Part shown: piece by piece, positions 19,330-29,463 of the stretch
How the letters are laid out: every line of letters begins with the position of its first letter
Numbering within the stretch: position 1 is the stretch's first letter
Assembly: GCF_023168325.1 (NCBI RefSeq)
Contig: NZ_AP025688.1
Span: forward strand, 620,001-684,000
DNA: 64,000 nt
From: Tsukamurella sp. PLM1
GTDB taxonomy: Bacteria > Actinomycetota > Actinomycetes > Mycobacteriales > Mycobacteriaceae
Direction of reading: 5' to 3'
Translations under genes and position numbers: made by a program
The notes under the pieces: model-generated
What the model saw: the letters and a program-made list of their open reading frames with translations, nothing else
Told to the model about the DNA's origin: nothing
The model's database searches: none

Positions 19330-19436
19330 GGAGCTCTCCGAACGGTGAGGGTACGACGAAAGACGCGTGCGAGGTGTCGCGGATGTCGGACACCTCGCAC
19401 GCGCTGTGTGGTGATGGTGCGAGAAGGGACTCGCGG

Positions 19437-20507
19437 TCAGAATTCGAAGACGGCCTTGCCGCGCGTCTGCTTGTCGAACTCGACGTACGCCTTGCCGGCG
19501 TCCTCGATGCTCCACCGGTCGCTGAAGACCGCGTCGACGTCGATGCCGTGGTTGGCGACGAACCGGGCGCACTCGCCCATTCCGACGTTGTTGAAGGTGT
19601 ACGAGCCGATTACCGAGACCTGCTTGATCACCAGGTCGGGCGAGACGTCGAGGTCGATGTTGCCGCCCAGGCCCACCAGGACGATGCGGCCCCACGTGCC
19701 GAGGGCGCGCGTCGCGGCCTTGCGCGCCGCGGGGACGCCGGAGGTGTCGATCGCCGCGGAGGCACCGCGTCCCTTGGTGAGATCCTTGACCGCGTCGACG
19801 ACGTCGACCTTGGTCGAGTCGAGCACGTAGTCGGCGCCCAGGCGTGCCGCCGTCGACAGCTTGTCCGCGGTGACGTCGGTGACGATCACCTTGCAGCCCA
19901 GCGCCTTCGTGAACTGGATGGCGGCCTGGCCGATCGGTCCGGCGCCGGCGATGAGCACGGTGTCGTGGCCCGTGATGTTGCCGCGCTTGATCGCACCGAA
20001 CGCCGTGCCCGTGCCGCACGCGATCGCCGCGCCCGCCGAGAAGCTGATCGAATCCGGCAGGGTCACCAGCGTCTCCGCCGGCACGACGATGTACTCGGCG
20101 TGGCCGCCGTGCGCCGTGGCGCCGTAGATGGTGGCGCCCTGCACGCACAGCTGGGACCAGCCGGTGCGACAGGAATCGCAGTAACCGCAGCCCTTGTAGT
20201 GGAAGACCATCACGCGGTCGCCCACGCTCCAGGCGCGGGGATCCACGCCCGGGCCGAGCTCCTCGATCACGCCGCAGGGCTCGTGCCCGGCGACGATCTT
20301 CGGGACCTCGGTGATGCCCCGCTCCGAGAAGTCCTTGAAGCCCAGGGCCTTCAAGGCCTCCTCCGGGGGATCGCGGTAGAACTTCAGGTCGCTGCCGCAC
20401 AGGCCGGACGCCTTGATCCGGACGACGACCTCGCCGGGACCCGGCGTGGGATCCGGGAAGTCGGTGACCTCCAGCTCGCGGTTGCCCTTGAAGTAGACGC
20501 CCCTCAT
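19437..20507 (-). CDS. Zinc-dependent medium-chain alcohol dehydrogenase, second copy
   Basis: 356-residue MDR enzyme with catalytic zinc ligands in SGLCGSD and AGHEPCGV and a structural zinc loop GCGYCDSCRTGWSQLC. The nucleotide-binding motif is GAGPIG. It is recognisably paralogous to the enzyme at 10325 (shared HYxGCG, QGATIYG/GKTMSIH region and ACGTGTAFGAIKR) but has an insertion after the first zinc ligand. The ATG overlaps the stop of the cupin gene (ATGA), so the two are co-translated. Probable oxidation step of module 2. Confidence 0.92.
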   Translation of the reverse strand: MRGVYFKGNRELEVTDFPDPTPGPGEVVVRIKASGLCGSDLKFYRDPPEEALKALGFKDFSERGITEVPKIVAGHEPCGVIEELGPGVDPRAWSVGDRVMVFHYKGCGYCDSCRTGWSQLCVQGATIYGATAHGGHAEYIVVPAETLVTLPDSISFSAGAAIACGTGTAFGAIKRGNITGHDTVLIAGAGPIGQAAIQFTKALGCKVIVTDVTADKLSTAARLGADYVLDSTKVDVVDAVKDLTKGRGASAAIDTSGVPAARKAATRALGTWGRIVLVGLGGNIDLDVSPDLVIKQVSVIGSYTFNNVGMGECARFVANHGIDVDAVFSDRWSIEDAGKAYVEFDKQTRGKAVFEF

Positions 20508-21043
20508 CAGCGGGACGCCGAAACCATGCAGGCCAGCACGACGGCGGGCTGATCGGTCTTATTGCTCCAGATGTGCTTGATGCCGCGGTTGACGATCGTG
20601 TCGCCGGGCAGCATCTTCGTCTCGCCGGTCTCGGTCACGGCGTACAGCTCGCCCGAGAGCAGCGTGACGACGTCGACGGTGTCGGTCTCGTGCCAGAGGC
20701 CGCCCGCCTGACCCTCCTCGGCGCCGTCGTGGCTGTCGCCGCCGTGGAAGGCGTCCAGCGACTCGGCGTACGCCGCGGCGTCGAACTCGCTGTCGGGCGG
20801 GAAGCTCGCGATGCGGACGGTGAGACCGTTGGCCGGCGGGTCGATGACGGGCTGGTCGCCGAGGGTGTTCGGGGCGAGGATGTGGTTCGGGATCGAGTCG
20901 AACTGCCACAGCTCCATCACGGTGAATCCGGGAGTGGCGACGCGGACCTCGGTGTTACCGTCCGAGACGATCGTCGACTTGCCGTTGTCGTCGAGGCCCG
21001 TGACGATCAGGCGCGACTGTGCGTTGAGGTGTTCTCCGGGCAT
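20507..21043 (-). CDS. Cupin-domain protein
   Basis: 178-residue protein with one recognisable cupin barrel in the C-terminal half: GLWHETDTVDVVTLLSGEL carries the first metal-type motif (with HxTxTxDxx spacing), and LPGDTIVNRGIKHIWSNKTD the second with its histidine. The N-terminal half is less conserved. Such proteins can be small metal-dependent dioxygenases, isomerases or ligand sensors. It has no DNA-binding domain. It lies in the middle of the module 2 operon, so an enzymatic or chaperone role in the pathway is more likely than regulation. Confidence 0.82.
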   Translation of the reverse strand: MPGEHLNAQSRLIVTGLDDNGKSTIVSDGNTEVRVATPGFTVMELWQFDSIPNHILAPNTLGDQPVIDPPANGLTVRIASFPPDSEFDAAAYAESLDAFHGGDSHDGAEEGQAGGLWHETDTVDVVTLLSGELYAVTETGETKMLPGDTIVNRGIKHIWSNKTDQPAVVLACMVSASR

Positions 21044-21100
21044 ATCATTGACTCCTTGGTTGAGGGTGGTGCTTCGGTCGGATTTCGGTGAATCGATCGT

Positions 21101-22490
21101 TCAGCGGCGCAGCAGGGCTGCGAAGGCGGTGGCGGGGGTGTCGAGCGGGGCGCCCTTGATGGCCGCGAGCAGCTCGTCCGCGCGGGCGTCGCCGAGTTCC
21201 TCGGCGGCGAGGTCGCGATATTTGGCGTCGAGGTCGGCCTCGGACATCGGGTTATCGGCCGAGCCCACGGAATCCTCCACGAACAGGTGCTCGGTGGAAC
21301 CGTCGGAGAAGGTGACGGTGATGTCGCCCACCATCTTCCGGCCGTAGTCCTTGTCGAGCTCCGGCTCCGGGCGGATGGTGATCCGCTGGGCGAACTCGGC
21401 GACCTCGCTCGACGGGCCGAGATCGAGCCGGCCGTCCAGGTAGGCCTTGTGCACCTGGTAACCGTTGCCGATCCCGAGTGCGGACAGCGAGAACTGGAAG
21501 GGGAGCGCGTACTGCAGCTGCTCGATCTTCTGCGGCGCCCACGCGCTCACGTTCTTGTTGCCCACGACCACGTCGCCCGAGGGCTGGATCGCCAGCTCCA
21601 CCTTCTCGATCTCGCCCACGCGGCCCGAGAGGGTGCGCGCACCGTCGATGAACGCGTGGTTGTAGCCGCACGCGCAGTAGGGCTTGAACAGGGGGCCAGC
21701 GATCTCGAAGGGACGGTCCAGGGCGAACCGCTCGGTGTCGGCCGCGGTGAGTTCGCGCCGGACGAAGGTGTTGAAGAAGCCCTTGGCGCCCGAGAGGAAC
21801 CTCGTCGGTCCGGTGATGCCCGCCGCCGCCATCTCCGCGGCCCGGATCCCGTTACGGGTGCCGATCCCGGAGTGGATCCGCTTGATCGAGCCGCCCGAGC
21901 TCGTGTACTCGGTGGTGCCCGAACTGTGGCTGAACGCGATGGACAGTGCGTGCAGCGTGGCCTCGGCGTCGTAGCCCTTCATCTTCGCGACGACGGCCGC
22001 AGCGCCGAAGGGAGAGCACCGCGTGCGGGTGGAAGCCGTTCTGTAGCAGCATAGGCGCGGCGAGGGTGCCGATCCGGGTGTAGATTTCGTAGCCGGCGAC
22101 GATTCCGACGAGGACGTCCTCGATCGTCGCGCCGGTCTCCTCGCCGATCGCGATCGCAGCGGACACCACGGCGCTGCCGGGGTGGCTCAGCGAGGCGCTG
22201 TGCGCGTCGTCGTACTCGAAGCTGTGGCCGAACGTCGCGTTCACGAAAGCGGCGTCGGCGGCGCTGAACCTGTCGTCCGACGCGGTGACACTGGAGACGC
22301 CCGGGGCGTGCGAGGCGCGGGTCAGGTCCAGGATTGCCTGGCACCAGGGGAGCGAGCTGCAGCCCACCTGCAGCGCAAGCTGGTCCTCCATCAGGCGGCG
22401 GGTGCCGGCGAGGGCCTCCGCACTGATCGTCTCGAAAGTCAGGCCGGTGACGAAGGCGGCCGCGGCCTGCTCGATAGTGAGGTCTGTCAT
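21101..22490 (-). CDS. MmgE/PrpD family protein, second copy (frameshifted)
   Basis: Second PrpD-fold protein, about 460 residues after repair. The N-terminal part has the FGHSFEYDDAHSASLSHPG block typical of the family; the C-terminal part has KPYCACGYNHAFIDG and the lid domain ending in FAALLRR. The frame changes near 22005, in a CTCCC run between HAVLS and FGAAAAVVAKMKG. GAGGAG lies nine bases before the ATG. The D-D-A-H-S-A-S-LSHPG histidine, expected in the active site of this family, is present. It sits between an aldehyde dehydrogenase and the cupin gene. Confidence 0.86.
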
Positions 22491-22510
22491 GGAAGTGGTT
22501 CTCCTCGAAG

Positions 22511-23989
22511 TCAGGACAGGCGGTCGTAGGTGGCGGCGGGGAGGCCGTAGGACTTGAGTTCGACGTAGGCGTCGAAGCCCTCGAGGCCGGCCTCGCGGCC
22601 GATGCCGCTGTTCTTGAAGCCGCCGATGGGCGCGGTGAAGCCGACGCCGTTGCCGTTCACCTCGACGGTGCCGGTGCGGATCTGCCGGGCGACGGCGAGC
22701 GCGTGCTCCGGGTCGGCGGCGAAGACCGAGCCGTTGAGCCCGTACTCGGAGTTGTTGGCGATCGCCACGGCCTCGGCCTCGGTGTCGAAGGTGTGCACCG
22801 TGAGCACCGGACCGAAGATCTCCTCCTGCGCGATCCGCGCGTTCGGATCGACGTCGGCGAAGATCGTGGGATTGACGAACCAGCCGCGGTCGAGCCCGTC
22901 GGGGACGCCGCGCCCGCCGACGAGGACCTTCGCCCCCGAGTCGACGCCGATGCCGATGTAGTCCTCGACGCGGGAACGGTGGTTCCGGCTCGCCATGGGG
23001 CCGATCTCGGTGGCGGGGTCGAACGGGTCGCCCACGGGCATCGATGCCATGAGGTCCACGAGGCGGTCGTAGAGCTCCTCGCGGCGCGAGTTCGCGACCA
23101 CGATGCGGGTCTTGTTGGAGCAGACCTGTCCGCTGTTGCGCAGCGAGACGGCGCGGATGGCGGCGATGGCGGCGTCGAGGTCGGCATCGTCGAGCAGCAC
23201 GGCCGCCGACTTGCCGCCCAGCTCGAGCGTGCACCGTCGCAGCGCCTCACCGCAGATCGCGCCGATCCGACGACCCGCACCGGTGGAGCCGGTGAAGGAG
23301 ATCTTGTCGACGCCGTTGTGGCGTACCAGGTACTCACTGACCTCGCGCTGCGCCGGCACCACGTTCACGACGCCCGGCGGGAGGCCGATCTCGTCGAGCA
23401 GGTGCGCCAGGAAGTAGGCGTCGAGGGGCGTCTCGGGCGTGGGCTTGATGACCATCGTGCAGCCGGCGAGCAGCGCGGGCGCGAGCTTGATCATGGTGAT
23501 CAGCAGCGGCGCGTTCCACGGGACGATCGCGCCGACGACACCGACCGGCTCGCGGGTGACCATCGCGTTGCCGGTCACCGACTGGCGGAAGTCCGTCCAC
23601 GGGTACAGCGGTGCCAGATCCAGGAAGGCGTCCAGCAGGAGCCGGGGGCCGATCGACTGCATCTTCGTCGATATGGTGATCGGGGCGCCCATCTCCGAGG
23701 TGACCAGTGCGGCCGCGTCGGCTTCATGCTCGGCCAGTTTCGCGCTCAGCTTGCGCAGCAGCGCGATGCGGTCCTCTAGGGGCGTGCGGGGCCACGGACC
23801 GTGGTCGAACGCCTGCCGCGCGGCCGCGACCGCCTTGTCGACGTCGGCCTCGACGGCCTCGGGGACCGTCGCCACGACCTCCTCGGTGGCCGGGTTGATG
23901 ACGTCGAACGTGCGGGTGCTCGACGGGCTCACCCACTCGCCGCCGATGTAGAGCCTGTCGTAGCGTGCCTGCCACCCTTGATCGCTCAT
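22511..23989 (-). CDS. NAD(P)-dependent aldehyde dehydrogenase, second copy
   Basis: 492-residue aldehyde dehydrogenase with catalytic cysteine in NSGQVCSNK (about C290), glutamate in LELGGKSAA, and asparagine in VPWNAPL. AAGGAG precedes the ATG. It is the promoter-proximal gene of the module 2 operon, divergent from the CoA-transferases, with two AT-rich sites between. Its sequence differs clearly from the enzyme at 8834, so the two probably act on different aldehydes. Confidence 0.93.
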   Translation of the reverse strand: MSDQGWQARYDRLYIGGEWVSPSSTRTFDVINPATEEVVATVPEAVEADVDKAVAAARQAFDHGPWPRTPLEDRIALLRKLSAKLAEHEADAAALVTSEMGAPITISTKMQSIGPRLLLDAFLDLAPLYPWTDFRQSVTGNAMVTREPVGVVGAIVPWNAPLLITMIKLAPALLAGCTMVIKPTPETPLDAYFLAHLLDEIGLPPGVVNVVPAQREVSEYLVRHNGVDKISFTGSTGAGRRIGAICGEALRRCTLELGGKSAAVLLDDADLDAAIAAIRAVSLRNSGQVCSNKTRIVVANSRREELYDRLVDLMASMPVGDPFDPATEIGPMASRNHRSRVEDYIGIGVDSGAKVLVGGRGVPDGLDRGWFVNPTIFADVDPNARIAQEEIFGPVLTVHTFDTEAEAVAIANNSEYGLNGSVFAADPEHALAVARQIRTGTVEVNGNGVGFTAPIGGFKNSGIGREAGLEGFDAYVELKSYGLPAATYDRLS

Positions 23990-24094
23990 CGGGCCTTCTC
24001 CTTCTGCCGGTTCGCGTGGTGCGGATCACGTTCTCCGTAGATCGAAACATGCAGGTGGGTCCATGTTTCGTCGTCCGGTGTGACCGCTGACACA

Positions 24095-24114
24095 GCAAAC
24101 TATATTATATTTGC
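24095..24114. promoter_or_regulatory. AT-rich inverted repeat, candidate operator
   Basis: GCAAA and TTTGC arms flank a ten-base AT-only core in the 258-base divergent promoter region between aldehyde dehydrogenase and CoA-transferase. The core TATATTATAT resembles sites at 5610, 24203 and 30872. Confidence 0.5.
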
Positions 24115-24202
24115 GCGACGAGCGGAACCCTTCGGTGTGAATCGGGACACAGACTCACCGGGTGTGCGGCAGGGGTTCCGCGCCACGGGTCGTCGTGCTA
24201 CC

Positions 24203-24218
24203 GTATATAAAATATTTG
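24203..24218. promoter_or_regulatory. AT-rich site, candidate operator or -10 region
   Basis: GTATATAAAATATTTG, 30 bases before the CoA-transferase start codon. It shares the ATATTTG half with the site at 24095. It could be an operator, the promoter -10 region, or both. Confidence 0.4.
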
Positions 24219-24247
24219 TGATTCGGGTCACGCAAGGAGAGGCGATC

Positions 24248-25470
24248 ATGCAGCACAAGCCGCTGGAAGGCATCCGCATCCTGGAGATCGGCGGATACAT
24301 CGCGCTGCCGTACGGCACCTCGATGCTCTGCGCCCTCGGCGCCGAGGTGGTGAAGATCGAGAAGCCCGTCGTGGGTGAGGACTTCCGGCGGCACCTGAAC
24401 GAGAAGAGTCCGTACTTCCGCCAGTACAACACCGGCAAGCGCAGCCTCGCGGTCGACCTGAAGTCGCAGGAGGGAGTCGATCTGGTCAAGGGCTTGATTC
24501 CGCACTTCGACGTGGTGCTCGAGAACCTGCGCCCCGGAAAGGTCGCTGCGATGGGGCTCGGCCTGGAGGACTGCCGTGCGCTGCGTGCCGACATCATCTA
24601 CGGCTCCGTGACCGGATTCGGGTCGACGGGGCCTCTGGCCGACCGGCCGGCGTACGACACCATCGGCCACGCCTTCGGCGGCCTCTACTCCATCTTCGGC
24701 GACGAGGAAACCCCCAGCTGGCCGGCGGTCTGTCCGCCGACCTCATCACCGGCATGGCCACGTGTACCGGCGTGCTCGCTGCGATCGTCGGGCGGCAGAA
24801 CACGGGGAAGTCGCAGTACGTGAAGACCTCGATCATGGAGGCGGTCAGCGTGCTCACCGCGGACTCGATGGCGCAGCTCTTCGAACTCGGCCACAACCCG
24901 ACTCGCACCAGCCGGCACCCGCAGGCGCAGAACTTCTGCGTCAACACCGCTTCGGGCGAATCGATGGCGGTGCACCTGTCCTCGTCGCAGAAGTTCTGGG
25001 GCTCGCTGTGCAAGTCCATGGACCGGATGGACCTGCTCGAGGATCCGCGGTTCGGTGAGTACCGCCCGCGCGAGGCCAACTACTTCGAGCTGGTGCCCAT
25101 CGTGGCCGCTGAGTTCCTCAAGCGGCCGTACGCCGAGTGGGAGGCGATCCTCACTGCCAACGACGTGCCCTTCGCGCCGGTCCTCACGATGAGCGGCTAC
25201 CGCGAGCATCCGCAGGTCGAGCACCTCGGCATGTTCGAGCCCCAGGAAGACGGACTGCCGCTGGTCCGGCCGCCGTGGACCTTCGACGGCGAGCGACCCG
25301 ACCGCGCCGGCACCGCGCCCCGCGTCGGCGGCGACAGCCGTGCCGTGGCCGCTGAGGTGCTCTCCGAGGACCAGATCGATGGTCTGATCGCCTCCGGCGT
25401 GCTGTTCGTCGACACCCCGGACGCCGCCCAGGCCGCTCCGGCGGCCGAGCGGGCGGACGCCACCGCGTGA
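24248..25470 (+). CDS. CaiB/BaiF-type class III CoA-transferase (frameshifted)
   Basis: Family III CoA-transferase moving CoA between carboxylic acids without ATP. The N-terminal motif GIRILEIGGYIALPYG and CALGAEVVKIE are typical, and the nucleophilic aspartate is in RPAYDTIGHAFGG. The frame is open upstream of 24248, but AAGGAGAGG sets the ATG. One C is missing near 24718 (GAAACCCCCAG): the repaired protein reads ETPQLAGGLSADLITGMA. About 407 residues after repair. Its stop overlaps the GTG of a second CoA-transferase, so the two may form a heteromer or act in sequence. Confidence 0.86.
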
Positions 25471-26685
25471 GCGCCGGCAACAGCCCCCTCGACGGCCTGC
25501 GGGTCGTCGAGTTCGCGTCCTTCGTCGCGGGCCCGTCGGCGGGCATGACGCTCGCCCAGCTCGGCGCCGACGTGATCCGCGTCGATCCGCTCGGCGGCGG
25601 CCCCGACAACGGGCGCTGGCCCCTCTCGAAGGCGACCGGCGGCAGCCTGTACTGGAACTCACTCAACCGCGGCAAGCGGTCGGTCACCGTCGACGTGCGC
25701 AACCCGGAGGGCGGGAACTGGTCCTGGCCTTGGCCGCGGCGCCGGGCCCGACGCGGGCGTCCTCGTCGACAACCAGGTGGGCCGGCCCTGGCTGACCCAC
25801 GCCGCCCTCGCCGAGCGCCGCCCCGACGCGATCCGCGTGCACATCGGCGGCCGCGCGGACGGCGGTCCCGCCGTCGACTACACCGTCAACTCCGAGGTCG
25901 GCGTCACCGACCTCACCGGCTCGGGCGAGAACCGCACACCCGTCAACCACGTCCTCCCGGCGTGGGACATCATCGCCGGCCAGGCCGCGACCACGGCGCT
26001 GCTCGCGGCGCTGCGCCGACGCGACCGCACCGGCGCGGGCTCCAACGTCGCGATCGCCCTGGAGGACATCGCCATCACAGGTATCGCGAACCTGGGCTGG
26101 CTCACCGAGGTGCGCGAGCGCGGCGACCGGCCGCGCCACGGCAACTTCATGTACGGCAGCTTCGGCGTGGACTTCGAGACCGCCGACGGCGGGCGCGTCA
26201 TGATCGTCGCGCTCACGCCGCGCCAGTGGAAGGCGCTGCTCGCCGCGACCGGCACCGAGGCAGTGGTCGCCGCCATCGAGCAGGCAGTCGGGGAGGACTT
26301 CACCGACGAGGCCGCACGGTACGTGCACCGGCAGACGCTCGCCGCCGTCATGCGCCCCTGGTTCGCCGAACGCGATCTTCAGGCCGCAGGTGATGCGCTC
26401 ACCGACGCCGGCGTGCTGTGGAGCCGCTACCGCCGGATGAGCGATCTGGTCGCGGACTTCGAGGCCGGGACCGCGTCGGGTGTGCTCGCGGAGGTCGATC
26501 AGCCGGGCATCGGCCCCGTCGTCTCCGCGCACAGCCCGATCCGCGAGTCCGGGAAGTACGGCACCACCGCGGCCGCGCCGGCCCTCGGGGCCGACACCGA
26601 CGCGGTGCTCGCCGGCGTGCTCGGCCTATCGGCCGGCGAGATCGGCCGCCTGCACGACGCCGGGGTGCTCGCTCAGCGGGACTGA
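25467..26685 (+). CDS. CaiB/BaiF-type class III CoA-transferase, 2-methylfumaryl-CoA isomerase-like (frameshifted)
   Basis: Second class III CoA-transferase, about 405 residues after restoring one base near 25708 (the start of the second frame reads GRELVLALAAAPGPD). The aspartate in VLPAWDIIAGQ occupies the catalytic position. The DYTVN, TPVNHVLPAWD and NFMYGSFGVDF blocks remind me of the subgroup that contains mesaconyl-CoA C1-C4 CoA-transferase (2-methylfumaryl-CoA isomerase); this is recall, not a search. GTG start overlaps the previous stop (GTGA). The stop overlaps the convergent kinase gene by 13 bases. A role with the CitE-like lyase at 30936 is possible. Confidence 0.8.
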
Positions 26686-28305
26686 GCGGCGGCCTCGAAC
26701 AGCCAGGACATCACCAGCGCACCGGGATCCGCCACGCCCTTGACCGCGTCGCCGAGGTAGCTGGCCCGGCCGCGCGAGGCGGCGCTGTCCGCCGTCGCCG
26801 CGACGCCCTGCGCCGCGGCGGCCGCGGCCGCCGCGAGGGAACCTCCGGCGTCGAGCACGTCGGCGGCGGGGGAGAGCGCGTCCACCACGGTCTTGTCGCC
26901 GACCCGCGCGCCGCCCAGCTCGACCACGGCGTCGAGCCCGGCGCGCACGCCGGCGGCGAAGCCGGCACCGTCGGGCTGCAGCGCCCTGCCGAGCTCGGTG
27001 AAGAACGTGCCGAACACGGCGCCGGACGTGCCGCCCGACCGCACCAGGTAGGAGGTGGCGATCGCGGTGAGGACCTCGGAGTCCCTGCCGCGCAACGGGA
27101 GCGGGAAGTGGCCGAGCGCGGCCGCCATGTTGGTGCCGAAGTCGCCGTCGCCGGCCCTGCGGTCGAGTTCGGTGAGCTCGTCGACGGACCGCTGCACCTT
27201 CCCGACGAAGTCCGACAGCCAGACGTTGGGCTCGCCGGTGTCCGCGGAGTCGTCGGCGCGCGCGTGGTCCAGGGGGTCGAGGTGCGACGGCGCCGTCGTC
27301 GCGGTGGGCCAGCCCGGCGCGGCGGTGGGCGCGTCCCAGAGGCGGATCAGCTCGTCGTCCAGCGGTATCACCGTGATCGAGGCGCCCGCCATGTCGAGCG
27401 CCGTCACGAATCGTCCTACCAGAGAACGGGTCACGTCGATGCCGCGCTCGGAGAGCTGCTTGACCGTCTCCGCGAACAGCACCCCGAGCTCCAGGTCGGT
27501 GACGGCGCCGAGGTTGTTGACCACCACGAGCGCGCGGTCGCCGGAGCCGAGGCCGGTGCCGGGCAGGATCCGCGCCAGCAGATCGGTGACGATCTCCTCG
27601 GCGGCGGTCACCGGGCGCTCCTCGCGGGCGCGCTCGCCGTGGATGCCGACGCCGAAAGCCATGTGCCCCGGGGCGAGTTCGAACGACGCGGCGTCCGCGC
27701 CGGGGACGTTGCAGCCCGACACCGACACGGCCATCGAGCGGGCGGTACCCGCGACCCGGCGGCCGAGCGCCGCGACGCCGGCCAGGTGACGTCCCTCGTC
27801 AGCCGCTGCGCCGCACAGCTTCTCGACCACGATCGTCGCTCCGGTGCCCCGGCGTCCCGGCCCGGCGGTGTCCTCCGTGGCCACGTCGTCGTCGACGAGC
27901 ACGACGTCGGTCGCGACCGCCGGCCGGTCGCCGGCCCGAGCGCCCGCCAGCCGCCGCGCGACCGCGAAGTTCATCACGTCGCCCGTGTAGTTCTTCACGA
28001 TGTGCAGGACGCCCGCGCCGGTGTCCACCGCACGGGTGGCGGCCTCGATCTGAACGGCGTTGGGAGGTGAAGATCAGGCCCGGGCATGCCGCGTCGAGCA
28101 TGCCGGCCCCGACGAGCCCGGCGTGCATCGGTTCGTGGCCGGAGCCGCCGCCGGAGACCAGGGCCACCCCGGAGGTGCGCGGGGTCCGGCGGGCGACGAA
28201 GCCCCCGGGGTTCCACACCGCGTCGGGGTGGGCGGCGAGGAGACCGCGGAGGCCGTCGGTGAACAGGGCCTGCGCGGAGTTCTCGAAGCGGGGCCGGATC
28301 GTCAC
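26673..28305 (-). CDS. Fused dihydroxyacetone kinase DhaK-DhaL (frameshifted)
   Basis: ATP-dependent dihydroxyacetone kinase with both domains in one chain. The DhaK part begins near GTG 28305 (TIRPRFENSAQAL), has SGGGSGHEP and the covalent substrate histidine in GVGIHGERA. The DhaL part has the Mg-ATP motif DRRAGDGDFGTN and SGAVFGTFF. One C is missing near 28063; across it the chain reads LIFTSPNAVQIEAATRAVDTG. The open frame continues upstream into the phosphatase gene, but that is probably caused by a second error there. Length about 545 residues. No PTS-type DhaM is near, consistent with the ATP-dependent form. Confidence 0.83.
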
Positions 28306-28315
28306 GCGCTCCACG

Positions 28316-28746
28316 TTAGCGGGGATGTGCAGTTCCGCGTGCCCGTCCTCGACCACCGCGAAGGCCGAGGTCGGGAACTTGCCCAGCGTGAAGGTGGCGT
28401 CGAGGATCTGCGCGGCTTCGGCCAGGCCCGGATCGTGCCCGACGACGAGCACCGTGCGGGCATCGCCTCCGTGCCGCTCGACGATCGCGAGGATCTCCAC
28501 GCCGCTCGCGCCGTAGAGGTCCTTCACCAGTTCGACCGGCGCCTCCACCGCAGCCTGCTCCAGGGTGGCCCGTGCCCGTTCCGCGGTCGAGCACAGGACG
28601 AGGTCCACCTCGTATCCGTAGCGGCGGATCGCCTTGCCCGCCAGGCCCGCCTGCCGGATCCCGCGGGGCGCGAGCGGCCGGTCGTGATCCCTCACCTTGT
28701 CCGGGTAGGCGGACTTTCCGTGCCGCAGCAGGATCAGGGTGTCCAT
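28316..28746 (-). CDS. SixA-like histidine phosphatase (probable frameshift at C-terminus)
   Basis: Histidine-phosphatase-superfamily protein with the catalytic RHG in LILLRHGKSAYPDK, the second histidine in VVGHDPGL, and the STAERARAT block. The ATG at 28746 has AGGA eight bases upstream; a start at 28755 is also possible. In the given frame no stop occurs before the kinase sequence. A shift near 28335 would give an HPR tail and TAA at 28316, which matches the usual size (about 145 residues) of these actinobacterial proteins. It may remove phosphate from a phosphohistidine; target unknown. Probably in an operon with the kinase and the next phosphatase. Confidence 0.72.
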
Positions 28747-28756
28747 ATCGGGCATC

Positions 28757-29209
28757 CTACGGGGTGAACCAGGATCGCAGCCGCCCCGATCCGGGCGCGG
28801 CCGGCCCGTCGTCCAGGTCGAACAGCACGACGGTGCCGGGCGCGAACCCCGGCAGCTCGGCCGCCGGATCGAGCTGTGCGGCCGCGTCGGGAAGGCCGGG
28901 GAAGTGCGCGACCACCAGGAGGACCGGCACGTCGCCGGGCAGCCCGTTGATCTCGTCGAGGATCGTGCGTCCGGGGCACTCGTAGAGCTCCTCGGTGGCG
29001 GTCATCGGGCAGCGCAGCCCGGTCGCGTGGAAGGTCTCGACGGTGCGCCGCGCCGCCGAGACGAGCGCGTGCGTGGGCGCGAGATCCTGCTCGAGCAGCC
29101 AGCCGGCCGAGCGCAGGGCCTGCTCGCGGCCGGTCTCCGTGATCGGGCGGGCCTCGTCGGGGATCGACATGCCCGCCTCGCCGTGTCGCATGAGTGCCAG
29201 CACCGTCAT
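28757..29209 (-). CDS. SixA-like histidine phosphatase, second copy
   Basis: 150-residue protein with LMRHGEAGM (catalytic histidine at about 9), SAARRTVETF, the acidic residue region EELYE, and VVAHFPGL with the second active-site histidine. It is in the same family as the adjacent gene but only distantly similar, with a tyrosine and an asparagine replaced around the second motif (VAHF instead of VGHD). Ends 11 bases before the next start. Substrate not predictable; phosphohistidine proteins or small phosphoesters are both possible. Confidence 0.85.
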   Translation of the reverse strand: MTVLALMRHGEAGMSIPDEARPITETGREQALRSAGWLLEQDLAPTHALVSAARRTVETFHATGLRCPMTATEELYECPGRTILDEINGLPGDVPVLLVVAHFPGLPDAAAQLDPAAELPGFAPGTVVLFDLDDGPAAPGSGRLRSWFTP

Positions 29210-29250
29210 GGTTCCGATCTTGCCCTGTCCGGGATGCGTACATTGGTGTC

Positions 29251-29460
29251 ATGGCTGGAAAAGAGCTCGATCCCGCGCGCAAGAAGGCCGCGCTGGACGT
29301 CGTGAAGCAGCACCCGGGAATGGTCGCCGCGATGGCCGCCCCGGCGGTCGTGGTCGTCGCGGTGGGCTTCTTCATCAGCACGGGCCTCGGTTTCCTGCTG
29401 CTGGTGGCCTTCGGTGTGCTCGGCGCCGTCGGGTATTCCCGGCTGATGCGTCGGCGCTGA
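29251..29460 (+). CDS. Small two-helix membrane protein
   Basis: 69-residue protein: a charged N-terminus with LDPARKKAAL, then two hydrophobic segments (about 25-42 and 46-62) and a basic RLMRRR tail. The frame is open further upstream, but the ATG at 29251 gives a clean charged start. It lies three bases before the S4-domain gene and probably shares its transcript. No family recognised. Confidence 0.65.
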   Translation: MAGKELDPARKKAALDVVKQHPGMVAAMAAPAVVVVAVGFFISTGLGFLLLVAFGVLGAVGYSRLMRRR

Positions 29461-29463
29461 GCC

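Noticed and set aside
26418..28070. 550-codon open frame on the plus strand
   Set aside because: It runs through the CoA-transferase and antisense to the dihydroxyacetone kinase, whose motifs are unmistakable; its composition is that of a shadow.
27799..28746. Phosphatase-kinase fusion protein
   Set aside because: The phosphatase frame runs into the kinase N-terminus only because a base appears to be missing near 28335; a TAA at 28316 and a GTG start follow the usual gene ends.
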